NCBI RefSeq assembly: GCF_900101905.1 | Contig: NZ_FNAJ01000009.1 | Location: forward strand, 145,060 to 209,059 | DNA: 64,000 nucleotides | Source of the DNA: Myxococcus virescens | GTDB lineage: Bacteria > Myxococcota > Myxococcia > Myxococcales > Myxococcaceae | Reading direction: 5' to 3' | Translations under genes and position numbers: made by a program | Shown here: positions 43,068-53,843 of the stretch, in pieces | Position numbering within the stretch: the first letter of the stretch is position 1 | Layout of the letters: each line of letters begins with the position of its first letter | The notes under the pieces: model-generated | Database searches by the model: none | What the model saw: only the letters and a program-made list of their open reading frames with translations | Told to the model about the DNA's origin: nothing

Positions 43068-43165
43068 CTAACCTGGCCGTAAGTCGTATTTGGGCCTTGT
43101 CAGGGTCCTGGTTTCCAAGGTAGGGAAGCCGCCGCTTCAAACGCCGTTCGCGGTAAAGCTGTAAC

Positions 43166-43240
43166 GGCGGCCATAGCTCAACTGGTTAGAGCGCCGGACT
43201 GTGACTCCGGAGGTTGCCGGTTCGATCCCGGTTGGCCGCC
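43166..43240 (+). tRNA. tRNA-His(GTG)
   Basis: The extra 5' G(-1) at 43166 pairs with C73 at 43240, the identity element of tRNA-His. Acceptor GCGGCCA/TGGCCGC, anticodon stem CCGGA/TCCGG with GTG at 43201-43203, T loop TTCGATC. CCA not encoded. Confidence 0.95.
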
Positions 43241-43263
43241 CTTCTTTACCCGCCCTCGAAATT

Positions 43264-43337
43264 GCGTTCGTAGCTCAACTGGATAGAGCACCGGGCTTCG
43301 AACCCGGGGGTTGGGGGTTCAAGTCCCTCCGAGCGCG
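43264..43337 (+). tRNA. tRNA-Arg(TCG)
   Basis: Acceptor GCGTTCG/CGAGCGC, D arm GCTCAACTGGATAGAGC, anticodon stem CCGGG/CCCGG with loop C-T-TCG-A-A, T loop TTCAAGT, discriminator G. The anticodon TCG reads CGA and, if modified, CGG; many bacteria use ACG instead. Confidence 0.9.
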
Positions 43338-43363
43338 CACCTTCCAGCAGGTTGAAGCAGGAA

Positions 43364-43391
43364 CGCCCCCGCCACTTTCGTAGCGGGGGCG
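43364..43391. terminator. Hairpin between the tRNA cluster and bet
   Basis: Perfect 9-bp stem CGCCCCCGC/GCGGGGGCG with a 10-nt loop, 26 nt after tRNA-Arg(TCG) and 33 nt from the end of the minus-strand bet gene. No T-run on either side; it probably ends transcription of both convergent units. Confidence 0.5.
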
Positions 43392-43424
43392 CCCCCTCAC
43401 AGCCTGACGGTTTCCTGCCCAGCG

Positions 43425-44519
43425 TCACGCATCATGGGCCGCGCCGTTGCCGCCGCCCTTCGACGCCGGCACCCGGCAGCGCAGCTCCGTCTCCGCCTCC
43501 AACGCCAGCAGGTTCTCCCGCATGGCCTTGGCCCAGCGCGCCCGGGGCTGCTCCATCAGCTTCTCGTTGGCCAGGTCGATGGACTCGCTCAGCTCGTCGT
43601 CGGAAAGCTCGGAGGCCGTCTTCCCCTTGTGGGGGCCGAACGCCACCACCACGGCGCTTGGCTTGGGGCGGGGCGCCGCGGGCTCCGGACTGGCGGCGGG
43701 CACCGCCTCCAGGGGGGACTCGCGCGGCTGCTTGGGCTGGAGCGGCACGTCGATGTTCAACTGCGCCGCGGCGGCCTGGGACGCGCGCGGCTCCTGGGGC
43801 GCCAGCGGCGGGAAGGACGCCTTGAGGGGACCGGGCTTGGAGCCCAGCACCTCGTAGGGGCTGCTGCCGTGCTCGTCCGAGTGTGACTCGTAGTCCTCGG
43901 CGGGCATCTCCTCCCGCACATAGAGTCCGCCGAAGGCCTCCGGGTACGCCTTGCGCAGGGCCGCCACGCGGGCGCACTTCTCAATCATGGTGGTGGGAAT
44001 CTTGGACCACAGCGGCGTCTGCTGGACGTAGCCGCTGAAGTCCAACCACACCACCACCGGCAGCTTGTCCTCGCGCACCACCCGCGACCAGGCGCCCACC
44101 AGCGCGCCCTTTCGCTTGGCGGGGTTGAAGCGGTGCACCACCTCGCCTCGGCCCTGGTCCACGACGATGTCGTCCTCGGCGAACACCGCGCTCGCCTGGA
44201 TGCCCTTGAAGTCCGGGAAGCGCTCGGCGCGCGCGAGCATTCCGGCCTCGGAGGGTTGGAACTCGTACTTCGTCACCCAGTTGGGCCGCTCGCGGTTGCC
44301 GGCGTTCTGCCGGCGCGCCACGCAGAAGGCCTCCTTGAGGAGCGGGTCCAGGCCACTGCGCTTGCACTGCTCGATGAAGAGGGCGAACTCGTCCTCGCTG
44401 ATGCCGCGAGGGCAGATGGTCCGCTTCACGAGCTCCACGCGCTCCCGTGTCCACCCGGCGTGCTGGCCACCCTGGCCGGCCGCCGTTCCTTCCGCCTTCT
44501 GTTGGGGGTTGGCTTCCAT
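43425..44519 (-). CDS. bet: Phage-type single-strand annealing protein (RecT/Bet family)
   Basis: 364 residues. The N-terminal 210 residues are a Bet domain: WTRERVELVKRTICPRGIS, EFALFIEQCKRSGLDP, ARRQ.....KYEFQPSEAGMLARAER, RKGALVGAWSRVVRED and TTMIEKCARVAALRKAYPEAF. Bet anneals complementary DNA strands in phage recombination. A Pro/Gln linker follows, then a small domain (about 290-350) with VVAFGPHKGKTASELSDDEL that resembles the DUF3820-like fGkhKGk motif. AGGAG 8 nt upstream supports the start. No exonuclease or phage gene is adjacent; it stands alone between tRNA genes and has ordinary host GC. Confidence 0.88.
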   Translation of the reverse strand: MEANPQQKAEGTAAGQGGQHAGWTRERVELVKRTICPRGISEDEFALFIEQCKRSGLDPLLKEAFCVARRQNAGNRERPNWVTKYEFQPSEAGMLARAERFPDFKGIQASAVFAEDDIVVDQGRGEVVHRFNPAKRKGALVGAWSRVVREDKLPVVVWLDFSGYVQQTPLWSKIPTTMIEKCARVAALRKAYPEAFGGLYVREEMPAEDYESHSDEHGSSPYEVLGSKPGPLKASFPPLAPQEPRASQAAAAQLNIDVPLQPKQPRESPLEAVPAASPEPAAPRPKPSAVVVAFGPHKGKTASELSDDELSESIDLANEKLMEQPRARWAKAMRENLLALEAETELRCRVPASKGGGNGAAHDA

Positions 44520-44824
44520 CTCTGTCTTCTCCTGCTACGACCTGCGCGAAAAGGGCGGACGACCTCCGTCCGCCCGCATGGTTGCCGCGGGGTGCTCGGT
44601 GCTCTCGAGGTGACTGACCGCGAGCCATCACACGCTCGCCGTCCCGCCAGGCTGGGACGAACAGCGTGCTACGGCCATGTTGAACATCGGAGTGGGGCGC
44701 TCGCTTCACATGCCTGCGTCACGCACCGGGCCCGGCTGAAGGGCATGCGGACCAGCATCGACTCCGGAAAGCACCGGAGACGAATCGCCACGGACAGGAA
44801 TGAAGGGGGGCGTGAAAAAACGTT
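44520..44824. other. Intergenic region upstream of bet and tRNA-Lys
   Basis: About 300 nt between two divergent units. On the minus strand AGGAG at 44527-44531 is the bet ribosome site. Open frames here lack codon bias and ribosome sites. No repeat of the tRNA 3' ends (attachment-site like) was seen. The bet promoter could not be placed with confidence. Confidence 0.45.
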
Positions 44825-44853
44825 TTGACACAGCAGGCGGCGTTCTGTAGTTA
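44825..44853 (+). promoter_or_regulatory. Sigma-70 promoter of tRNA-Lys
   Basis: TTGACA (44825-44830, consensus) and TAGTTA (44848-44853) with a 17-nt spacer; TGTAGT with a 16-nt spacer is an alternative -10. Start near 44860, 40 nt before the tRNA. The region between is GC-rich, as in stringently controlled promoters. Confidence 0.6.
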
Positions 44854-44899
44854 CCGCCGCCACCTGGACGCCGCGCAGGCGGCGGACCGGGGCAGTGCC

Positions 44900-44972
44900 G
44901 GGAGCGTAGCTCAATTGGCAGAGCAATGGACTCTTAATCCATAGGTTGTGGGTTCGATTCCCTCCGCTCTCA
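44900..44972 (+). tRNA. tRNA-Lys(CTT)
   Basis: Acceptor GGGAGCG/CGCTCTC with one G-T pair, D arm GCTCAATTGGCAGAGC, anticodon stem ATGGA/TCCAT with loop C-T-CTT-A-A, T loop TTCGATT, discriminator A. Own promoter and terminator, so a single-gene unit. Confidence 0.95.
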
Positions 44973-44978
44973 CTGTGA

Positions 44979-45013
44979 GGCCCCTCCAGAAATGGAGGGG
45001 CCTTTTTGTTTTT
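44979..45013 (+). terminator. Rho-independent terminator of tRNA-Lys
   Basis: Perfect 10-bp stem GGCCCCTCCA/TGGAGGGGCC, GAAA loop, then TTTTTGTTTTT. It is the clearest intrinsic terminator in the window. Confidence 0.95.
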
Positions 45014-45076
45014 CCGGCCCCTGCCGTCACGCGGACGTTTCGCGGTAAGACGGTGCAGTGCACGACGGCGCAACCC

Positions 45077-45158
45077 GGGCGGGTGGCGAAACTGGTAGAC
45101 GCGCCAGACTTAGGATCTGGTACCGCAAGGTGTGAGGGTTCGAGTCCCTCCTCGCCCA
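45077..45158 (+). tRNA. tRNA-Leu(TAG)
   Basis: Class II tRNA. Acceptor GGGCGGG/CTCGCCC with a G-T pair, anticodon stem CCAGA/TCTGG with loop C-T-TAG-G-A, short variable arm TACCGCAAGGTG, T arm GAGGG-TTCGAGT-CCCTC, discriminator A. Its promoter was not identified; it follows the tRNA-Lys terminator by 63 nt and runs into tig. Confidence 0.93.
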
Positions 45159-45165
45159 TTTCGCG

Positions 45166-45194
45166 TTGACCCGTTCGTGCCTATCCCCTAAAGG
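45166..45194 (+). promoter_or_regulatory. Candidate promoter for tig
   Basis: TTGACC (45166-45171) and TAAAGG (45189-45194), 17-nt spacer, starting 8 nt after tRNA-Leu. Expected leader about 65 nt before the tig start. Heat-shock promoter elements were not recognised. Confidence 0.4.
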
Positions 45195-45264
45195 CGCACG
45201 TCCCACTTTTCCGGCACCGCCCGAAACGACTGATTGTCTGGCGGCGGTGGCGAGCGAGGCCCGC

Positions 45265-46542
45265 ATGAAGGTCCAGGTCGAGGAGCTTTCTCCCATTGAG
45301 AAGAAGCTCTCCATCGAGGTCGACAATGCCCGCGTGGCGGAGGAGCTTTCCCGCGCGTACTCCAACCTGGGCCGCCAGGTGCGGCTGCCGGGGTTCCGTC
45401 AGGGCAAGGTGCCTCGCCGCATCCTGGAGCAGCGCTTCCGTGACCAGGTGGAGGACGAGGTCATCCAGCGCGTGGTGCAGAGCGCGTACGTGGAGGCCAT
45501 CCGCGAGCACAAGGTGGAGGTCGTCGCCACGCCGCAGGTGACCAACTCCGGCCTCAAGCCCAACACCCCGTTCACCTTCGAGGCTCGCGTCGAGGTGAAG
45601 CCCAAGGTGGAGGCCAAGGACTACGTCGAGCTGCCGCTGACGAAGTCCGACACCGCCGTCACGGACGAGCAGGTGAACGAGCAGCTGGAGCGGATGCGCC
45701 AGTCGATGGCCCGCCTGGAGCCCGTCACCGACCGCGACACCGCCGCCTCCGGCGACTACGCCACCGTGGACTTCGACGCCACCGTGGACGGCCAGCCGTT
45801 TACGGGCAGCAAGGCGGAGGGCATCACCGTGCAGGTGCAGCCCGGTGAGCTGGTGGAGTCCAAGATTGCCGCCCTGGAGGGCGTGAAGGTCGGCGAGTCC
45901 AAGGACATCGACTACACCTTCCCGCAGGAGTACCGCGTGGAGGAGGTGCGCGGAAAGACGGCACGCTTCCACCTCACGCTCAAGGGCGTGCAGAAGGAAA
46001 TCGTCCCCGAGCTGAACGACGACTTCGCCAAGCAGACGGGCGTCGCCCAGTCCATGGACGAGCTGCGCACCAAGCTCCGTGAGGACATGGAGAAGGCGCG
46101 CAAGTCCCAGGTGGAGGGTGAGGAGCGCGAGGCGCTGATGAAGGCGCTGCTGGAGCGCAACACCTTCGACGTGCCCCGCGCCATGGTGGAGCGGGCCATG
46201 GACTCCATGCTGCGCGGCGCGCTGCAGCAGCTCCAGCGCTCCGGTGTGGACCCCCGCCAGCTGAACCTGGACTTCAACCGGCTGCGCGAGGACATGCGCG
46301 AGAAGGCCCTCCAGGAAGTGAAGGGCACGCTGCTCTTCGAGTCCATCGCTCAGAAGGAGGGCATCCAGGCCTCCGACGCGGACGTGGACGCCCGCATCGA
46401 GCAGCTCGCCAACGAGGCGGGCCAGCCGGTCGCCGTGGTGCAGAAGTACTTCAAGGGCGCCGACGAGCGCCTCGGGTTGTCTCTCCGACTCCGGGAGGAA
46501 AAGACGATTGAATTCCTGAGGAGCCGGGCGAAGTATTCGTAA
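45265..46542 (+). CDS. tig: Trigger factor, ribosome-associated chaperone and prolyl isomerase
   Basis: 425 residues, close to E. coli Tig (432). N-terminal ribosome-binding domain with [16 protein letters not shown] (the GFRxGKxP signature, about 41-51), a central FKBP-type PPIase domain (about 155-240; [17 protein letters not shown]), and a long helical C-terminal arm region. It catches nascent chains at the exit tunnel. The start at 45265 is set by the conserved MKVQVE opening. clpP follows after 21 nt, as in many bacteria. Confidence 0.95.
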   Translation: MKVQVEELSPIEKKLSIEVDNARVAEELSRAYSNLGRQVRLPGFRQGKVPRRILEQRFRDQVEDEVIQRVVQSAYVEAIREHKVEVVATPQVTNSGLKPNTPFTFEARVEVKPKVEAKDYVELPLTKSDTAVTDEQVNEQLERMRQSMARLEPVTDRDTAASGDYATVDFDATVDGQPFTGSKAEGITVQVQPGELVESKIAALEGVKVGESKDIDYTFPQEYRVEEVRGKTARFHLTLKGVQKEIVPELNDDFAKQTGVAQSMDELRTKLREDMEKARKSQVEGEEREALMKALLERNTFDVPRAMVERAMDSMLRGALQQLQRSGVDPRQLNLDFNRLREDMREKALQEVKGTLLFESIAQKEGIQASDADVDARIEQLANEAGQPVAVVQKYFKGADERLGLSLRLREEKTIEFLRSRAKYS

Positions 46543-46563
46543 GGTTCCCTCACCGAGGTCGAC

Positions 46564-47184
46564 ATGCCCTTCATGCCCGTTCCCTACGTCATCGAGCAGA
46601 CCCACCGGGGTGAGCGCTCGTACGACATCTACAGCCGGCTCCTGAAGGACCGCATCGTGATGCTGGGCACGGAGATCGACGATGACGTGGCCAACGTCAT
46701 CGTCGCCCAGCTGCTGTTCCTGGAGTCGGAAGACCCGGACAAGGACATCAACCTCTACATCAACTCGCCGGGCGGGTCGGTGACGGCGGGCCTCGCCATC
46801 TACGACACCATGCAGTATGTGAAGTGTCCGGTGTCCACCATCTGCGTCGGGCAGGCGGCCTCCATGGGGGCCGTCCTCCTGCTCGCGGGTGCCAAGGGCA
46901 AGCGTTACGCCCTGCCGTCCAGCCGCATCATGATTCACCAGCCTCTGGGTGGTGTGCGCGGTCAGGCAACGGACATTGAAATCCAGGCGAAGGAAATCCT
47001 CCGGATGAAGGCGAAGCTCAACGAGCTCATCGTCAAGCACACCGGGCAGTCCATCGAGCGTGTCGAGAAGGACACGGACCGCGACTACTTCATGGGCGCG
47101 TCCGAGGCGAAGGCCTACGGCATCATCGATGAGATCCAGAATCCCCGGAAGGTCGTGGGACTGGGCAAGGAAGAGAAGAAGTAG
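46564..47184 (+). CDS. clpP: ATP-dependent Clp protease proteolytic subunit
   Basis: 206 residues. Catalytic Ser100 (GQAASMGA), His125 (IMIHQP) and Asp174 (TDRDYFM). [19 protein letters not shown] is the handle helix; [17 protein letters not shown] follows. The N-terminal propeptide is short (about 3 residues more than E. coli mature numbering). It forms the 14-mer that works with ClpX, encoded after a terminator and a separate promoter. Cotranscribed with tig, 21 nt apart. Confidence 0.97.
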   Translation: MPFMPVPYVIEQTHRGERSYDIYSRLLKDRIVMLGTEIDDDVANVIVAQLLFLESEDPDKDINLYINSPGGSVTAGLAIYDTMQYVKCPVSTICVGQAASMGAVLLLAGAKGKRYALPSSRIMIHQPLGGVRGQATDIEIQAKEILRMKAKLNELIVKHTGQSIERVEKDTDRDYFMGASEAKAYGIIDEIQNPRKVVGLGKEEKK

Positions 47185-47217
47185 GCGGATTGCCGAGGCC
47201 TCGGCGCCTCGGCCGGC

Positions 47218-47262
47218 AGCCGGAGCCGCGGGAATGCGCCCCCGCGACTCCGGCTTTCTGCT
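47218..47262 (+). terminator. Terminator after clpP
   Basis: AGCCGGAG (47218-47225) pairs with CTCCGGCT (47248-47255), and an inner CGCGGG/CCCGCG stem extends it; TTTCTGCTTTCT follows. It lies 33 nt after the clpP stop and separates clpP from clpX. Confidence 0.85.
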
Positions 47263-47306
47263 TTCTGCGTCACGGCACAGGTCCTGTTAAGTACCCGGAA
47301 GGCGCG

Positions 47307-47336
47307 TGGACGTTCCGGACGGGGGCTGACTAGATT
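47307..47336 (+). promoter_or_regulatory. Candidate promoter for clpX
   Basis: TGGACG (47307-47312) and TAGATT (47331-47336), spacer 18. Start near 47343 and leader of about 58 nt. It fits the terminator found just upstream. Confidence 0.5.
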
Positions 47337-47400
47337 GGTCCGAGCCAGGAACGGGGTGGAGTTCGGGGGCGGGGGCCTTTCAGGCGCAGCGAGGGACGAA

Positions 47401-48684
47401 ATGGCGGGCAAGAACGTGGAGAAGCGAGACAACCAGACCCTCTGCTGCTCCTTCTGTGGAAAGTCACAGAAGGAGGTCAAGAAGCTCATCGCGGGGCCGA
47501 CGGTCTACATCTGCGACGAGTGCATCGGGCTGTGCAACGACATCATCGCGGAGGAGATCGACCGCGAGGAGACGAAGGACACGAAGCTGCGCATCCCCCG
47601 GCCCTCCGAAATCAAGGCGGTCCTGGACGAGTACGTGATTGGGCAGGAGCGGGCGAAGAAGACGCTCTCCGTCGCCGTGCACAACCACTACAAGCGCATC
47701 GAGTCCAAGGTCGCGATGGAGGACGTGGAGCTCCAGAAGAGCAACATCCTTCTCCTGGGGCCTACCGGTAGCGGCAAGACGCTGCTGGCGCAGACGCTGG
47801 CGCGCATCCTCAACGTGCCCTTCACCATCGCCGACGCGACCTGCCTCACCGAGGCCGGCTACGTGGGCGAGGACGTGGAGAACATCATCGTCAACCTGCT
47901 GCAGGCCGCCGACCACGACATCGAGCGCGCCCAGCGCGGCATCGTCTACATCGACGAAATCGACAAGATCGCGCGCAAGTCGGAGAACCCCTCCATCACC
48001 CGCGACGTCAGCGGCGAGGGCGTTCAGCAGGCGCTGCTCAAGCTCATCGAAGGCACGGTGGCCAATGTTCCGCCCAAGGGTGGCCGCAAGCACCCGCAGC
48101 AGGAGTTCCTGCAGGTGGACACCACCAACATCCTCTTCATCTGCGGCGGCGCCTTCGGCGGGCTGGACCAGGTGATTGAGCGGCGCATGGGCGGCCGCAG
48201 CCTGGGCTTTGGCGCGGACGTGCAGTCCAAGAAGCAACGCAGCCTCACGGAGCTGCTCAAGCACGTGGAGCCGGAGGACCTGCTGAAGTTCGGCATGATT
48301 CCGGAGTTCATCGGCCGCCTGCCCATCATCACCGCGCTGGAGGAGCTGGATGAGGCTGCCCTCATCAACATCCTCAACCAGCCGAAGAACGCGCTCACCA
48401 AGCAGTACCGCAAGCTCTTCGAACTGGACGGCGTGACGCTGAAGTTCACCGACGGCGCCCTCAAGGCCATTGCCAACGAGGCCATCCGCCGCAAGGCGGG
48501 CGCCCGTGGCCTGCGCTCCATCCTGGAGTCGGCCATGCTGGACGTGATGTACGAAATCCCGTCCCGCAAGACAGCCCGCGAGGTGCTCATCTCCGAGGAA
48601 GTGATTCTCAAGAAGAGCGAGCCGGTGGTGCTGCACGCCCAGCCGGAGAAGGAAGCGGCCGAGCCGAAGAAGGAATCCGCCTGA
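47401..48684 (+). CDS. clpX: ATP-dependent Clp protease ATP-binding subunit ClpX
   Basis: 427 residues. The zinc-binding domain has C16-x2-C19 and C38-x2-C41. AAA+ core: Walker [15 protein letters not shown], Walker B VYIDEIDK, pore GYVGED, sensor 2 GARGLRSI. The loop that docks on ClpP reads LGF in place of the usual IGF (in SLGFGADV). It unfolds substrates and feeds them to ClpP. The C-terminal tail is Glu/Lys-rich. It has its own promoter and is not in the clpP transcript. Confidence 0.97.
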   Translation: MAGKNVEKRDNQTLCCSFCGKSQKEVKKLIAGPTVYICDECIGLCNDIIAEEIDREETKDTKLRIPRPSEIKAVLDEYVIGQERAKKTLSVAVHNHYKRIESKVAMEDVELQKSNILLLGPTGSGKTLLAQTLARILNVPFTIADATCLTEAGYVGEDVENIIVNLLQAADHDIERAQRGIVYIDEIDKIARKSENPSITRDVSGEGVQQALLKLIEGTVANVPPKGGRKHPQQEFLQVDTTNILFICGGAFGGLDQVIERRMGGRSLGFGADVQSKKQRSLTELLKHVEPEDLLKFGMIPEFIGRLPIITALEELDEAALINILNQPKNALTKQYRKLFELDGVTLKFTDGALKAIANEAIRRKAGARGLRSILESAMLDVMYEIPSRKTAREVLISEEVILKKSEPVVLHAQPEKEAAEPKKESA

Positions 48685-48687
48685 CGC

Positions 48688-48717
48688 CTGGGCCCCTGTC
48701 GGGGGCCCGGTGTTGTC
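48688..48717 (+). terminator. Terminator after clpX
   Basis: CTGGGCCCC pairs with GGGGCCCGG around a 5-nt loop; TGTTGTCT follows. It starts 4 nt after the clpX stop. Confidence 0.6.
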
Positions 48718-48854
48718 TGGTTGACGGGGCGCGTCACGGAACCACCTGGTGTGGTCCGGGCGCGCCTCTTTCGTCAGGGGAGGGGCCGGGCTTGCGTTGG
48801 CCCCGCCACACTTTTTGTGGGACGGCCGGGGCCCTTTCTGTATGTGCTGGGCCC

Positions 48855-51047
48855 ATGAGAAAGCTGCTCGTTCCCGCCCTGATGTCGCTCGCGGCGTGTG
48901 CCTCCCAGAAGGAGGCCGCGCGTGATGAGCTGCCCGCGGCAGCCTCCGCGGCCCCCGTTCCTGAGGAGTCTCCCCGCATGTCCTACCCGGCGACCCGGGC
49001 GGAGCAGGTTGTCGACACGTTGCACGGCGTCCAGGTGGCGGACCCGTACCGTTGGCTCGAGGACGAGAAGGCCCCCGAGGTCCAGACGTGGATGACGGCG
49101 CAGAACGCGCACGCCCGCGAAGCGCTGGCGAAGTTCCCCGGCCGTGAGGCCCTGGCCGCGCGCTTCAAGGAGCTGTTCTACACCGACTCCGTCTCCACCC
49201 CGTCGCGCCGCAACGGGCGCTTCTTCTACGTCCGCACCCACAAGGACAAGGAGAAGGCCATCCTCTACTGGCGCCAGGGGGAGAGCGGGCAGGAGAAGGT
49301 GCTGTTGGATCCGAACGGCTGGAGCAAGGACGGCACCGTGTCCCTGGGGACGTGGGCCGTGTCCTGGGACGGCAAGAAGGTGGCCTTCGCCCAGAAGCCC
49401 AACGCCGCGGATGAGGCGGTGCTGCACGTCATCGACGTGGACTCCGGCGAGTGGTCCAAGGTCGACGTCATCGAGGGCGGCAAGTACGCCACGCCCAAGT
49501 GGACGCCCGACAGCAAGGGCTTCTATTACGAGTGGCTGCCCACGGACCCGTCCATCAAGGTGGACGAGCGCCCCGGCTACACCACCATCCGCTACCACAC
49601 GCTGGGCACGGAGCCGTCGAAGGACACCGTGGTGCACGAGCGCACCGGCGACCCGACGACGTTCCTCCAGAGCGACCTGAGCCGCGACGGCAAGTACCTG
49701 TTCGTCTACATCCTCCGCGGCTGGAGCGAGAACGACGTCTACTGGAAGCGGCCGGGTGAGAAGGACTTCCGCCTGCTGGTGAAGGGCGCGGGCGCCAAGT
49801 ACGAGGTGCACGCCTGGAAGGACCGCTTCTACGTCCTCACCGACGAGGGCGCCCCGCGCCAGCGCGTCTTCGAGGTGGATCCGGCGAAGCCGGCCCGCGC
49901 GTCGTGGAAGGAGATTGTCCCCGAGGACCCGTCCGCGTCCCTGCTGTCCGTCAGCATCGTCGGCGGGCACCTGTCGCTGGAGTACCTCAAGGACGCGACG
50001 TCCGAGGTGCGCGTGGCCACGCTGAAGGGCAAGCCGGTGCGCACGGTGCAGCTGCCGGGCGTGGGCGCGGCGTCCAACCTGGTGGGCCTGGAGGACCTGG
50101 ATGACGCCTACTACGTCTTCACGTCCTTCACCACGCCCCGCCAAATCTACAAGACGTCCGTCAGCACCGGGAAGTCGGAGCTCTGGGCCAAGGTGGACGT
50201 GCCCATGAACCCGGAGCAGTACCAGGTCGAGCAGGTCTTCTACGCGTCCAAGGACGGGACGAAGGTGCCCATGTTCGTGGTGCACCGCAAGGACCTGAAG
50301 CGTGACGGCAACGCGCCCACGCTGCTCTACGGCTACGGCGGCTTCAACGTGAACATGGAGGCCAACTTCCGCTCGAGCATCCTGCCCTGGCTGGACGCGG
50401 GCGGCGTGTACGCGGTGGCCAACCTGCGCGGCGGCGGCGAGTACGGCAAGGCCTGGCACGACGCCGGCCGCCTGGACAAGAAGCAGAACGTCTTCGACGA
50501 CTTCCACGCGGCGGCCGAGTACCTGGTCCAGCAGAAGTACACGCAGCCCAAGCGGCTGGCCATCTACGGCGGCAGCAACGGCGGCCTGCTGGTGGGCGCG
50601 GCCATGACGCAGCGGCCGGAGCTGTACGGCGCGGTGGTGTGCGCGGTGCCCCTGCTGGACATGGTGCGCTACCACCTCTTCGGCAGCGGCCGGACCTGGA
50701 TTCCGGAGTACGGCACGGCGGAGAAGCCCGAGGACTTCAAGACGCTGCACGCCTACTCGCCCTACCACCATGTGCGGCCGGGCGTGCGCTACCCGGCGCT
50801 GCTGATGATGGCGGCGGACCACGACGACCGGGTGGACCCCATGCACGCCCGCAAGTTCGTGGCGGCGGTGCAGAACTCGCCCGGAAACCCGGCGACGGCG
50901 CTGCTGCGCATCGAGGCCAACGCGGGCCACGGTGGCGCGGATCAGGTGGCCAAGGCCATTGAGTCCAGCGTGGACCTGTACTCGTTCCTGTTCCACGCCC
51001 TGGAGGTCCAGGGGGCACAGGGTGGGGTGGCGGCGCAGGGCCGCTGA
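48855..51047 (+). CDS. Prolyl endopeptidase (S9A), lipoprotein form
   Basis: 730 residues. A lipoprotein signal [15 protein letters not shown] is followed by an Ala/Pro spacer and then, from Met42 ([10 protein letters not shown]), the beta-propeller gate (about 110-440) and the alpha/beta-hydrolase domain: Ser574 in GGSNGG, the Asp in DHDDRVDP and the His in NAGHGG. It cuts after proline in short peptides. From Met42 on it agrees with the M. xanthus enzyme used in structural studies, as far as I recall, which points to the species. The start at 48855 rather than Met42 adds the export signal. TATGTG ends 8 nt upstream. Confidence 0.93.
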   Translation: MRKLLVPALMSLAACASQKEAARDELPAAASAAPVPEESPRMSYPATRAEQVVDTLHGVQVADPYRWLEDEKAPEVQTWMTAQNAHAREALAKFPGREALAARFKELFYTDSVSTPSRRNGRFFYVRTHKDKEKAILYWRQGESGQEKVLLDPNGWSKDGTVSLGTWAVSWDGKKVAFAQKPNAADEAVLHVIDVDSGEWSKVDVIEGGKYATPKWTPDSKGFYYEWLPTDPSIKVDERPGYTTIRYHTLGTEPSKDTVVHERTGDPTTFLQSDLSRDGKYLFVYILRGWSENDVYWKRPGEKDFRLLVKGAGAKYEVHAWKDRFYVLTDEGAPRQRVFEVDPAKPARASWKEIVPEDPSASLLSVSIVGGHLSLEYLKDATSEVRVATLKGKPVRTVQLPGVGAASNLVGLEDLDDAYYVFTSFTTPRQIYKTSVSTGKSELWAKVDVPMNPEQYQVEQVFYASKDGTKVPMFVVHRKDLKRDGNAPTLLYGYGGFNVNMEANFRSSILPWLDAGGVYAVANLRGGGEYGKAWHDAGRLDKKQNVFDDFHAAAEYLVQQKYTQPKRLAIYGGSNGGLLVGAAMTQRPELYGAVVCAVPLLDMVRYHLFGSGRTWIPEYGTAEKPEDFKTLHAYSPYHHVRPGVRYPALLMMAADHDDRVDPMHARKFVAAVQNSPGNPATALLRIEANAGHGGADQVAKAIESSVDLYSFLFHALEVQGAQGGVAAQGR

Positions 51048-51062
51048 CACCCCAAGCGGACG

Positions 51063-51079
51063 CCCGAGGGAGCCTCGGG
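51063..51079 (+). terminator. Hairpin after the prolyl endopeptidase gene
   Basis: 7-bp stem CCCGAGG/CCTCGGG with a 3-nt loop, then TGTTCCCTTG. It starts 15 nt after the stop. Confidence 0.55.
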
Positions 51080-51098
51080 TGTTCCCTTGATGGCAAGA

Positions 51099-51153
51099 CG
51101 CCGTTCCCCAATCTTGAGCCGGGGAACGGCGCCGCGAAACGCCGTGTTATAGA
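51099..51153 (+). promoter_or_regulatory. Inverted repeat and extended -10 upstream of lonV
   Basis: An 11-bp inverted repeat (51099-51109 with 51121-51131, 11-nt loop; arm core CCGTTCCCC) is followed by TGTTATAGA, an extended -10 element (hexamer 51148-51153). The 3' arm covers the place where a -35 box should be, so a protein bound to the repeat would control this promoter. The repeat is not a CIRCE element. Alternatively it is a second terminator of the upstream gene. Confidence 0.4.
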
Positions 51154-51245
51154 ACTGCTGCATCCCGTACGAATGCTCGGCGAGCGAGCAGACGGGCAAC
51201 TCTTCTAGGGGCCTGCAACTCCGAGGGCCCGCAGGTGGCGGATAC

Positions 51246-53702
<2,457 letters not shown>

Positions 53703-53756
53703 CGTAAGACAGACAGCACCCGGCGGGCCGCCGCGCCTGCCGGGCCGAGCTGAAGG

Positions 53757-53809
53757 GAAGCCAGGACGCCGGACGACCAAGGTCACCGGGTTCCTGGCTT
53801 CTCCTTTTC
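53757..53809 (+). terminator. Terminator after lonV
   Basis: 10-bp stem GAAGCCAGGA/TCCTGGCTTC (53757-53766 with 53792-53801), a branched interior with CCGG/CCGG, then TCCTTTTC. It starts 55 nt after the lonV stop. Confidence 0.75.
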
Positions 53810-53843
53810 TGGCGCCTGGACCTTCGGGGTAGAAGGGGCCTTG

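Noticed and set aside
43264..43337. tRNA-Sec next to selD
   Set aside because: The anticodon is TCG, not TCA, and the arms have normal length. It is tRNA-Arg.
46564..48684. clpP and clpX as one operon
   Set aside because: A strong hairpin with a T-rich tail (47218-47262) and a promoter-like pair (47307-47336) separate them, although readthrough is possible.
51063..51131. CIRCE heat-shock element before lonV
   Set aside because: The repeat arms (CCGTTCCCC) and 11-nt spacing do not match TTAGCACTC-N9-GAGTGCTAA.
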